Shown here in pieces: positions 1 through 11,706 of a stretch of DNA of 64,000 bases; positions within the stretch are counted from its first letter, which is position 1; each line of letters starts with the position of its first letter. The notes under the pieces were generated by a model. That model worked only from the letters and a program-made list of their open reading frames with translations, was not told the origin of the DNA and made no database searches. Origin of the DNA: Emmonsiellopsis sp. PD_33 (Eukaryota; Ascomycota; Eurotiomycetes; Onygenales; Ajellomycetaceae); contig JANTQF010000167.1 in the NCBI GenBank assembly GCA_032988165.1, forward strand, positions 1 through 64,000, written 5' to 3'. The translations under genes and the position numbers were made by a program.

Positions 1-214
1 CTGAGATGAATGGTTTGAAAACTGTTGTTTATAAAAAATGCAGTTTTGATAGCTTTTTTATTCTGGGCTGGAATCCTGTTATTGCAAGTTATAAATTGGG
101 CCTGTATACTAGATAGTTTGAGCTAGACAATCCTAAGTTTATACTTAGGTAGGTGTCATAGTCACTGACTGCCATACACCTTAAATGAAGAATAATAATA
201 ATAATAATAATAAT
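1..214 (+). mobile_element. 3' end of Tad-like LINE copy L2
   Basis: This stretch is the reverse complement of about 31348-31564, the 3' untranslated end of LINE L1, with only scattered transitions. It ends in an (AAT)n run at about 188-214, the trinucleotide tail typical of some LINE clades. The body of L2 lies off the left edge. Directly after the tail the sequence becomes the pol gene of Gypsy A2, so L2 appears inserted within that element. Orientation is plus, opposite to L1. Confidence is high because two independent copies share both the body and the tail. Confidence 0.85.
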
Positions 215-2340
215 AGTTACATACTACTTACAAGGTTTATCACTAGTAGAGTGCAACTACAGTACATATAATTAGAAACTTCTTACTATTCTTATAGCAT
301 TCAAGTAATAGCACCACTACCTGCATGGTGCATGTTTCTCTATAATAATTTTATCTAACCATATTAACCTACAGTAATTTATAATGATAATAGAGTTAGT
401 AGGATGTCAGATATAATGAATGAAAATACTCTCTACATTTAACTTTACCATTAAATATCATCTAGGAATGAAGAATCCTGCAGATGTGCCTAGTTATTAC
501 CCTAACTATAAAGAAAATGCTTCAAGATGAATACTATTATTAATAATTTAAGAAAAGCTTTTTTAAGGAATGTTTCAAACATCAGACATAAATGTATAGA
601 TGCAGCTGAAAGACCTCAGTCAGTAAATAATTAATATAATAATGTATTTAAAACTACTAAATGATAAGGAAAATGTAATTTATATTAGTATACTTACTTT
701 CTGCACATATTAAAGTGCATGTGCAGATGAGAGATACATTATTAGTAATATAAAAAAGCTAGCTCATCTGATGCTATAAATATTAATTAATATAATTATA
801 AAATCTGATATAGCTTATAAATCCTCTCTTGCTGAACCCATCATGGAATTCCTGTGCTACATGCAAGCTTAGAATGCTAAGCACACTGAGGTGTGCAGGA
901 GGATAGAAGCAGATAAAATGAATAAAATTGAGTATTTAAACTAAATAACTAATTAAGATAGTCTACTTTATTACAAGGATTACATTTCCATCCCTATAGA
1001 TCAAGTAATAAGGAATGAGATCATAAAATTGAATCATAATGATTCTTAAGGGGAATATTTTGATATTAAGCATACTTTTGAGTGCATCCAGAGGAAATAC
1101 TTTTAATATGGTATAACAATAGACATTTAGAAATATGTGTGCACCTATAATATCTACCAACAGGTTAAGATGCACCATCACAAGAAATACAGTCAATTAA
1201 AATTACTTTTTATTTTCATCTCTTCTTTTAAAATGATGATAATAGATTTCATCATCAAACTCTCATCATTCAAGTAGAATGGCAAGATCTATAATTTAAT
1301 CATAATGTTTGTGAATAAGTTAACTAAGTACACAGTTTATAAATCAGTTAATAAAGGTATAAGTGCACTAGAGCTTGCAAACCTGATATTCAACATCTTT
1401 ACTGAATTTTTTGATTATCTATACTATTAGGTAACAGACTGCACTGAGATATTCAGCTTCAGTAAATACTGATTAATACTTTGCTATTTCCTAAAAGTAT
1501 GCTGATGATTAACAACTATATTCTACTCTTAAATGAATAGTTAAATTAAGAGGTAGAATTAGATGCTCAAGCACTACCTGCATGTCTACTGTAACTTCTA
1601 TTAGAATAACTAGGCTAGGTAGTTACTATTAGCTCAGTTCTCCTACAACACCTCTACACATAGTATCCTTAAGATGTCCCCTGTAGAAGTACTAATAGAT
1701 TTTCAATCTGAACTACATCTTAATGTTGAATTAGATACTAATATGAGAGGAGAAAAAGTACAGAAGATAATAAAACATATATATTATATAAGAGAAGTAT
1801 GAAATGATCTGTGAGAATCTCTTCTGAAAGCTTAGGAAATACAAAAGAAATACTATAATTAGTACCACAAGGAGAAGTATTTCATAGTTAGGGACTAGGT
1901 CATACTATGCTCAAAAAACATCAGTACATTATACTTAAGTCTGAAGCTCAATTATCATCAACTCAGCTCTTTCAAAATTATTGATAAATGGGGAAAACAG
2001 GCATACAAACTAAAACTTATATTATAATATAAAGATATACACCCTGTTTTTTATGTCTCATTGCTTGAACTATACTATGTGTGGCATGACAAAATCCTGG
2101 AGGCTGAATCAATAATGATAGATGAAGTTAAGAAATTTAAAATTAAAGAAATTTTAGAAAAGTATAATTATTTTAATAGCTAGTAATATCTTGTGCACTA
2201 GAAAAATATGATAGAGGTAGAGAATTTCTAAGAGAACACAAAAAACCTTAAGAATGTGTAAAACCTAATTAATAAGTTCAATGCACAGTTTGATTATAAG
2301 GTAATAAAACTGAAATACTATTAACTCAAGTGATAACTAG
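215..2340 (+). pseudogene. A2 pol 3' part: RNase H, integrase, chromodomain
   Basis: This is the decayed 3' half of a Gypsy polyprotein. Its frame follows A1 pol across RNase H (about 215-700), integrase (about 960-1800) and a C-terminal chromodomain (about 2120-2285, readable as FKIKEIL at its start and ENTKNLKNV near its end). The integrase N-terminal zinc-binding region shows NHNDS followed by HTFECIQRKYF. Many in-frame TAG and TGA codons stand where the other copies have Gln, Arg or Trp. The chromodomain would tether integration complexes to modified histones in functional relatives. No intact product is possible here. Confidence 0.8.
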
Positions 2341-2559
2341 CCTGTATATAGAAAGGGAAGAAGAGAAAGGATAAGTTTCTAAAAATCAAATCTTATTATT
2401 TCATATTAATATTAAAAGCCCTGAGAGGTATAGTAGATAAAAAACAAACTAAAAAACATCAGAGAAAATCTGGAGTATATATCATATCTAGTCCAGAGGA
2501 GCAGACTATTTCCATTAAAGTCAGAATCAATCAAGCACACTAAAATAAAATAATTATAT

Positions 2560-2875
2560 TACTTACATAAAGAATCAGGGTAATATTAAATAACCTCTCT
2601 ACCTTCTCTAACACTTTCTTATATTAAATAGCTGCTTAACTCTATTACTACTAAATTCTAGAAAGTAACTGTATTGTACTAGCATACTCAGGCTTATCTG
2701 ATAGATTCTCAAAGCAATTTAATTACTCAGCTGTGTCAATCAACTTCATAGCATCTATATATACATTAATAGAAACCTATAGTGTAATTAGCAATTAATT
2801 TCCTATTTCAAATCAACTACAGGAAAACTCATCATCTCACAGTAATAATAATACTATGCACATCAAGAACAGCAA
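2560..2875 (-). pseudogene. A2 antisense accessory gene, 3' exon part
   Basis: On the minus strand this matches exon 2 and the end of exon 1 of the antisense gene seen whole in A1 at 3906-4810. Readable exon 2 motifs include LDKPEYAST-like and GEG/LF-like stretches broken by TAG codons. The 5' exon of the same copy lies at 10409-11010: A1 inserted exactly between the two parts, in the codons after DLHAT. The product is unknown. The gene runs opposite to the A2 retrotransposon genes and lies between the chromodomain and the 3' LTR. Confidence 0.65.
2871..2875. repeat. Target-site duplication AGCAA, left of A1
   Basis: AGCAA directly precedes the LTR start at 2876 and is repeated at 10404-10408 after the other LTR. 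Five bases is the usual duplication for Ty3/Gypsy integrase. Sequence on both sides joins into one A2 sequence when A1 is removed. Confidence 0.9.
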
Positions 2876-3194
2876 TGTAATGTCTGGTGTTGAATATAAA
2901 GGCTTTTGGATTCAAAAAGGTGGACTATGAGTCATTGAACAGTATGATAGGAATAGACAGGTAAAAATGTATGTATATTTCAAATATAAGAGTCATATAG
3001 TAATAGAACTGTTTGCTGGTTCTTTTCATAAGAAACCTGTGCAGCATATATATTAATAGCTAGCTATTAAGTGTGCACCATGTGTGCATTGCCAGGCACA
3101 CTGTTAGGTACACTGTCAGGCCCAAGGTCCAAGATCTGAGATCTGAGAGTGCAGTTGATCTACATGTGACACACAGTCTCCTTTGTGTGTTACA
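2876..3194 (-). repeat. A1 3' LTR
   Basis: The plus strand begins TGTAATGTCTGG and ends GTGTGTTACA, so on the element strand it starts TGTAAC and ends TTACA. It is 319 bp, the same length as the copy at 10085-10403, with transition differences between the two. The purine-rich AAAGGAGGAGGCAG lies just upstream on the minus strand (about 3195-3210) and fits a polypurine tract. Confidence 0.92.
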
Positions 3195-3905
3195 ACTGCC
3201 TCCTCCTTTAGGAGCTAGCCTCTAGTGGATTCATGGATTTTCTGTGTTATAGCTGAAGAATTGGGCCAATATGCAATGCACATTATAGAAGATTTGGACT
3301 ATTATGCATTATAGAAGGTTTAAGCCATTATGCATTGTAAAAGATTTAAATCATTACACTTGATAGAAGATTTAAGCTGTTATAATCAGGTAGTTTCATA
3401 TTCTACAGGTCAATCATGTTACAGGAATCAGTGATTTTATTACTAGGTGATTTAGTGTATAGTGTAATTAATGTTTGTTTTCCATGATCAGATGCCTGAA
3501 TGATGGTGGGTAGGTAATTTAGCATGCAACTATGAATATATATATTCTTTACTTTACTATATTCTTTCATTTCCTCTATTAAATATTAGTATTATAATTT
3601 AATCTACCATTCTACTCATTATTTACTTCAGTATAATATTTCCTTATCTGAGTGTCTATAATGTCTTCCACTAGTTTATGAATGCTTTATACACTAATTA
3701 TACTCTATTTTTAGATTACCCAGTCTGAATGTGCATCTATATAGTTAGATGATTATTTTACTTTTTCACATATTACAGCTGCATGATATTGCCTGAATAT
3801 AATACACTGCTTTTCTTTGCTTCTTTCATGTCATTAAGGTACTATATTATAGAAATTGCTAATAGGTGTACTTTGGTAGTCTGAAACAAAAAATATCAAT
3901 TTGAA
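3195..3905 (-). other. A1 3' noncoding region with polypurine tract
   Basis: This lies between the 3' LTR and the start of the antisense gene. It holds the polypurine tract beside the LTR, then repeated short phrases of the form TTATGCATTATAGAAGGTTTAA between about 3270 and 3380. The same phrases occur in A2 (about 11555-11640) and A3 (about 13785-13870). It would also be the upstream region of the antisense gene on the plus strand, so a promoter may lie here. No other coding potential was seen. Confidence 0.6.
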
Positions 3906-4810
3906 ATGGCCTCCCAAACTCCTGCATTATCACATGTGTGTAGAGGGTGTATGCTATTAGACTCTCTCTCCTCTTCTAATCCTCTTGCAGGGCCAGCTAC
4001 CCTTCTGTGTGGTGCTTCCCTGCCTCAGGGTCCTCAAACTCCATTGCACCCCCTCCTGATCACACTCTCTCACTGTGAAGATTCCTCTTTTATCTTCTTC
4101 TGTGGTTCTTTTTCTGCACACACCTCTATACTGTCTTCTACTACTATTACCTCTCCCTACATGCTCAGCTGTCCATCCACTTCTATGCCTTCTATCATCC
4201 TGGTCCATTCTACTTCTATCCCCACTATTCTGATGCCTACTATCTGGTTGGCCAGAGATTTTGTGCAGCTCACCATACAGGCCCTGAAGGATGATGGTAA
4301 TAATGAGGATGAGGACAAGAATGAGAAAAATGAGGATGAGAATGATGATAATAATGATGATGAGAAGGAGGATAAGTGCTGAAAGAGATTCATCAAGGGC
4401 CTGCACTCACTGAAATAGTGCAGGAAGTATATTTACTATCTAATCATCAAAATTGGTATGAAGGTATTTTATTACCCTTCTGAGGATCTACATGCAACTT
4501 ATTATTCTTAATGTGTGTAGTATCATTATTACTGCAAGATAGTGAGTTTTTCTGCAGTTAATTTGAAAAGAAAAAACTAATTGCTAACTGCACTGTAGGT
4601 TCCCATTAATGTGTATGCAGACACCACAGAGTTGATTGATGCAGCTGAGTAATTAAATCACTTTAAGAACCTATTAGATAAGCCTGAGTATGCTAGCACA
4701 ATGCAGCTGCTTTCTGAGATTTGGCAGTGATAGAGCCAAGTGGCTATTTGATATAAGAAAGTGTTGGAGGAGACAGAGGGGTTATTTAATGTTACCTTAG
4801 TTCTTTATGT
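3906..4810 (+). pseudogene. Antisense accessory gene of chromovirus A (two exons)
   Basis: Encoded opposite to the retrotransposon genes. Exon 1 opens with ATG at 3906 (MASQTPALSHVCRGC) and is uninterrupted for 158 codons. It is rich in Ser, Pro and Thr, then has an acidic Asp/Glu/Asn/Lys tract at about residues 124-158. Past a TGA and a TAG (likely former Arg and Gln codons) the frame continues through FYYPSEDLHATYY and YHYYCKI to a GTGAGT splice donor at 4542. The intron ends at 4598 with CTAAC then TGTAG. Exon 2 carries LNHFKNLLDKPEYASTMQ and ends near 4810. A2 and A3 have the same gene at the same place, which argues that it belongs to the family. I do not recognise the function. The scattered Cys residues could be remnants of a zinc-binding cluster, but that is a guess. 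Confidence 0.6.
4542..4598 (+). other. Predicted intron in A1 antisense gene
   Basis: The donor is GTGAGT at 4542. A CTAAC branch-like motif lies at 4584-4588 and the acceptor ends TGTAG at 4598. The length of 57 bases is normal for a filamentous fungal intron. Removing it joins two frames that stay readable apart from deamination-type stops, and related sequence with similar signals is present in A2. Confidence 0.55.
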
Positions 4811-5069
4811 AAGTGCAATTATTTCATTTTGGTGTGCTTGGTTGATTCTGACTTTAATGAAAATAGTCTGCCCCTCTGGGTTAGACATGATGTGTACTCT
4901 AGTTTTTCTCTGATGTTTTTCAGTTTATTTTTTATTTACTGTACCCCTCAGAGCTTTTAATATTAGTATGAAATAATGAGATTTAATTTTCAGAAACTTA
5001 TCCTTCCTCTTCTCCTCTTTCTATATGCAGGCTAGTTATTACTTAGATTAATAGCACTTCAGCTTTATC

Positions 5070-8000
5070 ACCTTATAATCAAACTGCACATTGAACTTAT
5101 CAATTAGATCCTGCATATTCTTAAGGTTTTCTGTGTTCTCCCAGGAATTCTCTACCTTTATTATATTTTTCCAGTGCATAAGATACTACTAATCATTGAA
5201 ATAATTATGCTTCCCTAGAATCTCTTTAATCTTGAACTTCTTGACTCTATCTATCATCATTGATTTGGCCTCTGAGATTTTGCTGTGCCACACATAGTAC
5301 AGTTCAAGCAATGAGATATGAAAAACAGGGTATATATCTTTATATTATGGTGTAAGTTTCAGTTTGTATGCCTGTTTCCCCCACTTGTTGATGATTTTGA
5401 AAGGGCTGAGTTGATAATGATTTAGCTTTGAACTTGAATACAATATACTAATGTTTTTTGAGTGTAGCATGACTCAGTCTCCAACTATAAAATACTTCTC
5501 CTTATGGTGCTGATCATAATATTTCTTCTGTGTTTTCTAGACCTTCAGAAGAGATTCTCACAGGTTATTCTGTACTTCTCTCATATAGTATACATGTTTT
5601 GTTGCCTTCTATGCTTCTTTCCCCTCCATGTTGATATCTGATTTGATGTTAAAATGCAGTTTAGGTTGAAAACCTATTAGTACTTCTACAGGGAATGTCT
5701 TAAAGATACTATACATAGAGGTGTTGTAGGAGAACTGTACTAGTAGCAACTATCTGACCTAGTTGTTCTGGTAGAAGTTGCAGTAGATGTATAGGTAGTA
5801 CTTGAGTGTCTGATTCTATCTCTTGGTTTGGCTGTCCATTTGAGGGTAGAACACAGTCATTAACTGTTGGTATACTTTTAGGAGGTAGTAGAGTATTAAC
5901 CAGTATTTATTAGAGCTGAATATTCTAGTATGATCTGTTACTCAATGATGTGAGTAATCAAAAAATCCAGTGAAGGTGTTGAATATCAGGTTCATAAGCT
6001 CTGATGTGCTTATACCTTTATTAACTGATTTATAAACTATATACTTGATTAATTTATCTACAAACACTATGATTGAATCATAGATTTTACTGTTTCACTT
6101 GGATGGTAGAAGTTTGATAATGAAATCTATTATCACTATTTTAAAAGAAGAGGTAGAAATAAGAAGTGGTTCTAATTAGCCATATTTCTTATGATAATGC
6201 ATCTTAACTTATTAGTAGATATTATAGATACACACATATTTCTAAACATCCATTGTCATATCACATTAAAAGTATTTTCTCTGGACACACTCAAAAGTGT
6301 GCTTAACATCAAAATGTCCCCCTTGAGGATCATTATGATTTAATTTCATGATCTCATCTCTTGTCACTTGATCTATAGGGATGAAAATGCAACTCTTATG
6401 ATAAAGTAGATCATCTCAGTTGATTATCCAGTTTAAGTGCTCAGCTTTATCTATTTTACCTACTTTCATCCTTCTGTGCACCTCAGTGTGCTCAGCATTC
6501 TGAGCTTGCATGCAGTGTAGGAATTCCATAATGAGTTCAGTAAGAGAGAATTTATAGGCTGTATTGAATTCTATAACCATATTGATCAATATCTATAGCA
6601 CTAAATGAGCTAGTCTTTCTGTATTGCTGGCAATGCATCTCTCATCTACACACACATTTTGATATGTGTAGGAAGTAAGTGCACCAATATAAATTGCATT
6701 TTCCTTATCATTTAGTAGTTTTAAATGTGCTACCATGTTGGTTATTTACTGACTAAGATCTTCTGACTGTGTCTGTACATCTATATCCAGTGTTCAAAAT
6801 ATTTCTTAAAGAAGCTTTTCTTAAATTATTAGTAATAGTATTCACCTTAGAGCATTCTCTTTATAGTTAGGGTGATGACTAGGCACATCTGCAGGATTCT
6901 TCATCCCTAAATGATACTTAATGATAAAGTTAAATGTGGAGAGTATTTCCATCCATCATATCTGACATCTAATTAATTCTATTATTATTATGAAATGTCA
7001 TAGATTGACATGATCAGATAAAACTGTCACAGGGAAATATACACCATGCAGATAGTGACACTATTACTTGAATGCTGTAAGGATAGTGAGGAGTTCCTAA
7101 TCATACATATTATAATTACACTCTACTGATGATAAGCCTTATGAATAGTATACAACTAGGTGCCATTATTCATCATTTGGATCTAACTGCAAGAGAATCA
7201 CACCCAGTGTGAAACTCAATGTGTCTGGCTTCATCTGGAGTTTTCAATACACATTGAAATGCATAAGGATCAGGGCCTTTATGAATGTACTTTTCAGCTC
7301 TTGAAAAGCTTTCTATATATTAGCATTAAGGAGGATTGTCTTTCAGTTCTAGCCTTTCCATGTTGCACCCTTTATGAGTGTAAATAAAAGCTGTGCTTTC
7401 ACTGCAAATCTATCTATGAAATAGTAATAAAAATTCATAAACCCTAGGAATATTTGAATGTCACAAACACACTTGAATTCCAGCCAGGAGAGAATAGTAT
7501 CAATCTAGCTCTGTTCCATCTCAATACTATTTATACTGATCATAAAGCTGAGGAAATTGATGCAATTCATGTGGAATATATATTTACTGAGCTTTACATA
7601 TAATTTATAGGTGTGCAGGTGTTTCAGCATCATGTGTACATGCTTGTAATACTCTTTCTCTGAGTTTGAGTAGATAACAATGTCATCTAGATAGATAATA
7701 CAGCAGATATCTAGAAGATCACTCAGAGCCTTATTAATATAGGATTGGAATATCACTGGTGTGTTTGTGAGTTCAAAGGGGACTACTTGGTATTCAAAAT
7801 GGTTATAGTGCATTTGGAAAGCTGTTTTCCACTTATCACCTTTATATATGCACAGTTGGTGATACACATTGTGGAGATCTAATTATAAGTAGATTTTTGC
7901 ACCAGTCAGCCTGTCAATCATTTCACTGATCAAGGGGAGAGGATATCAGTTCTTTATACTGATAGTATTGAGCCTATAATAATCTACATAAAAGTATATG

Positions 8001-8880
8001 ATTCTATCTTTTTTCAGGATGAAAAATATCAGTGTGCCTACAGAGCTTTTTAATAGGCATATTCATTCTTTTTCCAGACTAGATTTCAGGTATTCATGCA
8101 GCACCTCTAGTTCTTTAATAGAGAGGTTATAGATTAGTCAGTAGGAGGGTTTTTTTTCAGATATTAAATTAATTGAATGATTATATTATATATATTCTAG
8201 GAGTAGTCCTGCTGCAGCTTCTGAGAAAACATCTTTATATTTATAGTAGGCTTCTAGTATTACTAGCTCTCCATCTAGAACTATACTGAACAGAGCAATC
8301 AGTTTGTCCCCTTCCAGTTGATATAGGTAGATAATATAAGCTATGCATTCAATCCTGACTACTGTATCTACCTGTTTTATAGTGATGATCTTAACATCAT
8401 CAACATGTAGTATATAGTATGTTCAGTGCAATTTTGACCATTAGATGTCAGGATCTACAGCCTTGAGCTAGGGGAATCTCAGAATGATATCATAGCCTTT
8501 TATATCTACTACTTCAAAATGAAAGCTTTAGTTGTGAGAGAGTCTCTCATCATTAATTATATATGTGTACACCTCATATTAATTGTAGGTCATAACTTAG
8601 TATCTATTAATTATGCTGATCCAGTGTGGATCTTCACTATCTTTTTCAAGGTGTACTTTTACTCATTTCTGGCTGATAAAATTTGCTTTTGTATCTGAGT
8701 CAATAAGTGCTTAGGTAATGACTAATCCTTGAGGGGTTTCTAGCTATATCTCAATTATCATCACTTCTTTACTGTGCCTTCATCCTGTCTTATCCACTCT
8801 CAGCATTATAGTAGCACTCAGCACTGAGGAATCTAGTTTTTTGACTCACACTTCTTCATGCACTTTTTGGGATGAAGTTC
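5070..8880 (-). pseudogene. A1 pol: protease, RT, RNase H, integrase, chromodomain
   Basis: Read on the minus strand. Protease lies near 8690 with the active site degraded to DSD. Reverse transcriptase covers about 8060-7340, with KDRI and VDYYRLN upstream and an intact 120-residue stretch 7867-7505 containing VPFELTNTPVIFQ and YLDDIVIYS. RNase H lies at about 7270-7090. Integrase runs from about 6440 (LNHNDPQGGHF zinc-binding region) through the catalytic core. The usual TER.NQ glutamate motif reads TKR*NQ, so the catalytic Glu is Lys, a G-to-A change. A chromodomain at about 5260-5080 keeps FKIKEIL and ENLKNMQDLI. The family copies its RNA into DNA and integrates it; this copy is inactive. 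Confidence 0.9.
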
Positions 8881-10032
8881 TCAGTAGTTGTTAGGGATAT
8901 AACCTGATTTATTACAGTGAGAGTACTTGGGGTGAGAGATGAACTTAGGTCACAAGGATTGGCCTCTAAGTGTGCAGTTCAGAGATTTTTCCCTTTTGGA
9001 CTCTATTTTCATCTGGGAATTAAAAGACTTCTTCTTGTGTAGTGGATTTACAGTGGTTTCCTACTTGAATAAGAATAGTTTTTGATTCTTGCAATGCTAC
9101 TTCACCTTACATAGAAATGCTAGTATCTCTTTATAATTCTTAGGGTCTTTCTTTACTAGGTGTGCATGAATCTGGATTTCCTCTCAGCAGTAGTTCATCA
9201 GGTTGGAACTGCACTGTTCCTCCTGGATCTTATAGGGTAGGTGTTTCTTCAGGTTGAGGAGATACTTGATAAAATCTTGGATAGATTAATTGTTTCATTA
9301 TTATGTATTTATGTATCTCTTAATTGATTATCATTAGAGTGCATTCAGATCTATAAGGTGCAGTTATAACTGTACACAGAGGTCTTCCCAGGTGAGTGGT
9401 AGATTCTCTGGGTTTACTTTGTAATTCTTGTGGAAAGTGTCTCATCAGTGGAGAGGTTCTATGGTGAGCTTCTACACAGCATTCTAAATGCAGTGTTTTT
9501 CAACAGTGTAGTAGTCTTCATTGCATTTGAATTCTATTTTGATTTGGATGATGAAATCTTCAAGCTCTAACATACTTTTTTCTTGATATTTGGAGGATGT
9601 ATCAACCTTTGAATGGGTAGTTTAGTAGGGTAACTAGATCATTTCTGTATGAGGCCTTTTCAAGATTTGATTTTAAGCTGTGGTTTTCTTCTATGCAATC
9701 AGTGCAGCTACCTCTTGATCTATTAATTCATCTTATACTAACTGGTCCTCCAACATCTTCATCATGTGCTCTGCCTTTTGGATTTTCCATTGCATCTATA
9801 GCTCTTTGATGTATTCTTCAATTATGCATAGCTGCACAGCAGGCAGGTATGAGTCTTTATTGTCTGACCCTTCATTGCCTGCAGTTGATTTGTAGTTGGA
9901 TTCCTGTGGAGGATCCTGCAGAGGTTCAAGTTATAGTTTGTCATTACTGGTTCCTTGCTGCACAGAGGGGTTAGTATGCACTTAAGGGGTTCTCCTACAA
10001 TTATTTGCAGTCTTTTTATGAGTCATCTTGTT
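8881..10032 (-). pseudogene. A1 gag
   Basis: The likely start is ATG at about 10032 (MTHKKT), 50 bases inside the 5' LTR. A hydrophilic N-terminus follows, then a helical stretch with YIKEL and HMMKMLEDQLV, and a capsid-like middle. A degraded CCHC zinc knuckle lies near 8890-8930, where HCNKSGYIPNN retains the spacing but has lost a Cys and the His. Gag forms the particle and binds RNA through the knuckle in working elements. Frequent TAG and TGA codons interrupt the frame. The boundary to pol is approximate. Confidence 0.75.
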
Positions 10033-10084
10033 GTTATTCATCTATTTCCAACAGACTGTTCACTCAGGGGTGAGCAAATAGAAC

Positions 10085-10403
10085 TGTAATGTCTGGTGTT
10101 GAATATAAAGGCTTTTGGATTTGAAAAGGCAGACTATAAGTCATTGAACAGTGTGATAGGAATAGACAGATAAAAATGTATGTATATTTCAAATGTAGGG
10201 GTCATATAGTAATAGGACTGTTTGCTGGTTCTTTTCATAAGAAACCTGTGCAGCATATATATTAATAGCTAGCTACTAAGTGTGCACCATATGTGCATTG
10301 CCAGGCACACTGTCAGGTGCACTGCTGGGCCTGAGGTCCAAGATCTAAGGTCTAAGAGTGCAGTTGATCTACATGTGATGTATGGTCTTCTTTGTGTGTT
10401 ATA
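10085..10403 (-). repeat. A1 5' LTR
   Basis: A 319-bp direct copy of 2876-3194, starting TGTAATGTCTGG and ending GTGTGTTATA on the plus strand. It is the 5' LTR because A1 reads on the minus strand. The last bases differ from the other LTR by a C-to-T change. It should hold the promoter for the A1 transcript. Confidence 0.92.
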
Positions 10404-10408
10404 AGCAA
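10404..10408. repeat. Target-site duplication AGCAA, right of A1
   Basis: Second copy of the AGCAA flank at 2871-2875. A2 sequence resumes from here. Confidence 0.9.
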
Positions 10409-11010
10409 GTTGCATGTAGATCCTCAGAAGGGTAATAAAATGCCTTTATACTAATTTTAGTGATTAAGTAGTAGATATGCTCTCCACATCATTTCAGTGA
10501 GTATAGACTCTTAGTAGATTTCTCTTGATACTTATCTTTTTTTTCCTCAGCCTCCTTATTATCATCATCATTATTATTATTCTTATTTTCATTCTTTTCA
10601 TTCTTATTCTTATCATCACCATTGTCCTTCAGGGCCTACATGGTGAGCTGCACAAAATCTCTGGCCAACTAGATAATAAATATTAGGGTAGTAGGGGTAG
10701 GAGTAGAATGAACCAGAATGGTAGGAGGCATAGAAACAGATGGATAGCTGAGTATGTAGGGAGGAATAATAGTAGTAGAAAATAGTGTAGGAGTGCACAC
10801 AGAAGAGAGGCTACAGGAGAAAATAAAAAAGAAATCTCTATAATAAGAGAGTATAATTAGAGGGGGGCACAATGAAGTTTGAGGATCCTGAGATGAAAGA
10901 GCACCACACAGGGAGATAGCTAGCCTCATAAGGAGGTTAGAAGAGGAGAGAGAGCTCAACAGCACATACCCTCTATATATATAGGATGATATGAGAGTCT
11001 GAGGAGTCAT
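10409..11010 (-). pseudogene. A2 antisense accessory gene, 5' exon
   Basis: Minus-strand homologue of exon 1 of the A1 antisense gene. ATG at 11010 gives MTPQTLISSYIYRG, then an open Ser/Pro-rich stretch of 113 codons to 10669. The frame continues past one stop through the acidic Asp/Asn/Lys tract (about 10640-10540) and YYPSEDLHATC, where A1 interrupts it. The remaining exon is at 2560-2875. The conserved order and frame show that this antisense gene was part of the family before the copies separated. Function unknown. Confidence 0.6.
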
Positions 11011-11706
11011 TTCAAATTAATATTTTTTATTTCAGACTACTAAAATACATCTATTAGTAATTTCTATGATATGATATCTCAACAACATGAAAGAAGCAAA
11101 GAAAAGTAATATATTATACTCAGATAATATCATATAGTTATAATATATAAAAAGCAAAATAATCATCTAACTATGTGGATGCACATTCAGGCCAGGTAAT
11201 TCAAAATAGAGTATAATTTATGTGTAAAGTATTCATAAATCAGTGGAAGATATCATAGACACTCAGACAAGGAAATACTATATTAGAGTAGATAATGAGC
11301 AAGATGGTAGATTAAATCATAATGCTAATATTTAATAAAGGAAATAAAAGAACATAGTAAAGTAGAGAGTATATATATTTATAGGTGCATTAGATTATTG
11401 CACACCAAATCACCTACTCACCATCATCCAGGCATTTAATCATAGAAAACAAACATTAACTGTGTTATATACTAAATTACCTGGCAATAAAATTACTAAT
11501 TCCTGCAACATGATTAGCCTGCAGAATATGGAACTGTCTGATCATAATAATTTGAACCTTCTATTAAATGTAATAGTCTAAATTTTCTATAAAGTACTAT
11601 AGCTTAAATCTTCTATAATGTACATTGCATATTAGCCTAATTCTTCAGCTAGGATACAGAAAATTCATGAATCTGCTGAAGGCCAGCTCCTAAAGGGGGG
11701 GGTAAT
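11011..11706 (+). other. A2 3' noncoding region
   Basis: Matches A1 3195-3905 in reverse complement, including the repeated TTCTATAATGTACATTGCAT-like phrases and a guanine run at 11695-11702 that fits the polypurine tract just before the LTR. No additional coding potential. Confidence 0.6.

Larger units (their letters stand above)
2876..10403 (-). mobile_element. Full-length chromovirus A1 (Ty3/Gypsy)
   Basis: This 7,528-bp element has two 319-bp LTRs in direct orientation and a 5-bp duplication AGCAA. Genes read on the minus strand: gag from about 10032, a zinc knuckle remnant near 8905, protease near 8690, reverse transcriptase with YLDD at about 7682-7693, RNase H, integrase and a C-terminal chromodomain at about 5080-5260. 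Between the chromodomain and the 3' LTR is a 1.6-kb region holding an oppositely oriented spliced gene. Frames are decayed by transitions, so it is a dead copy. It is inserted into A2. Confidence 0.92.

Noticed and set aside
3957..4406. Minus-strand frames over the acidic tract (149 and 79 codons)
   Set aside because: They are complements of the GAT/AAT-rich coding tract and read as Ile/Leu or Ser runs. The plus-strand gene is supported by three copies and an intron.
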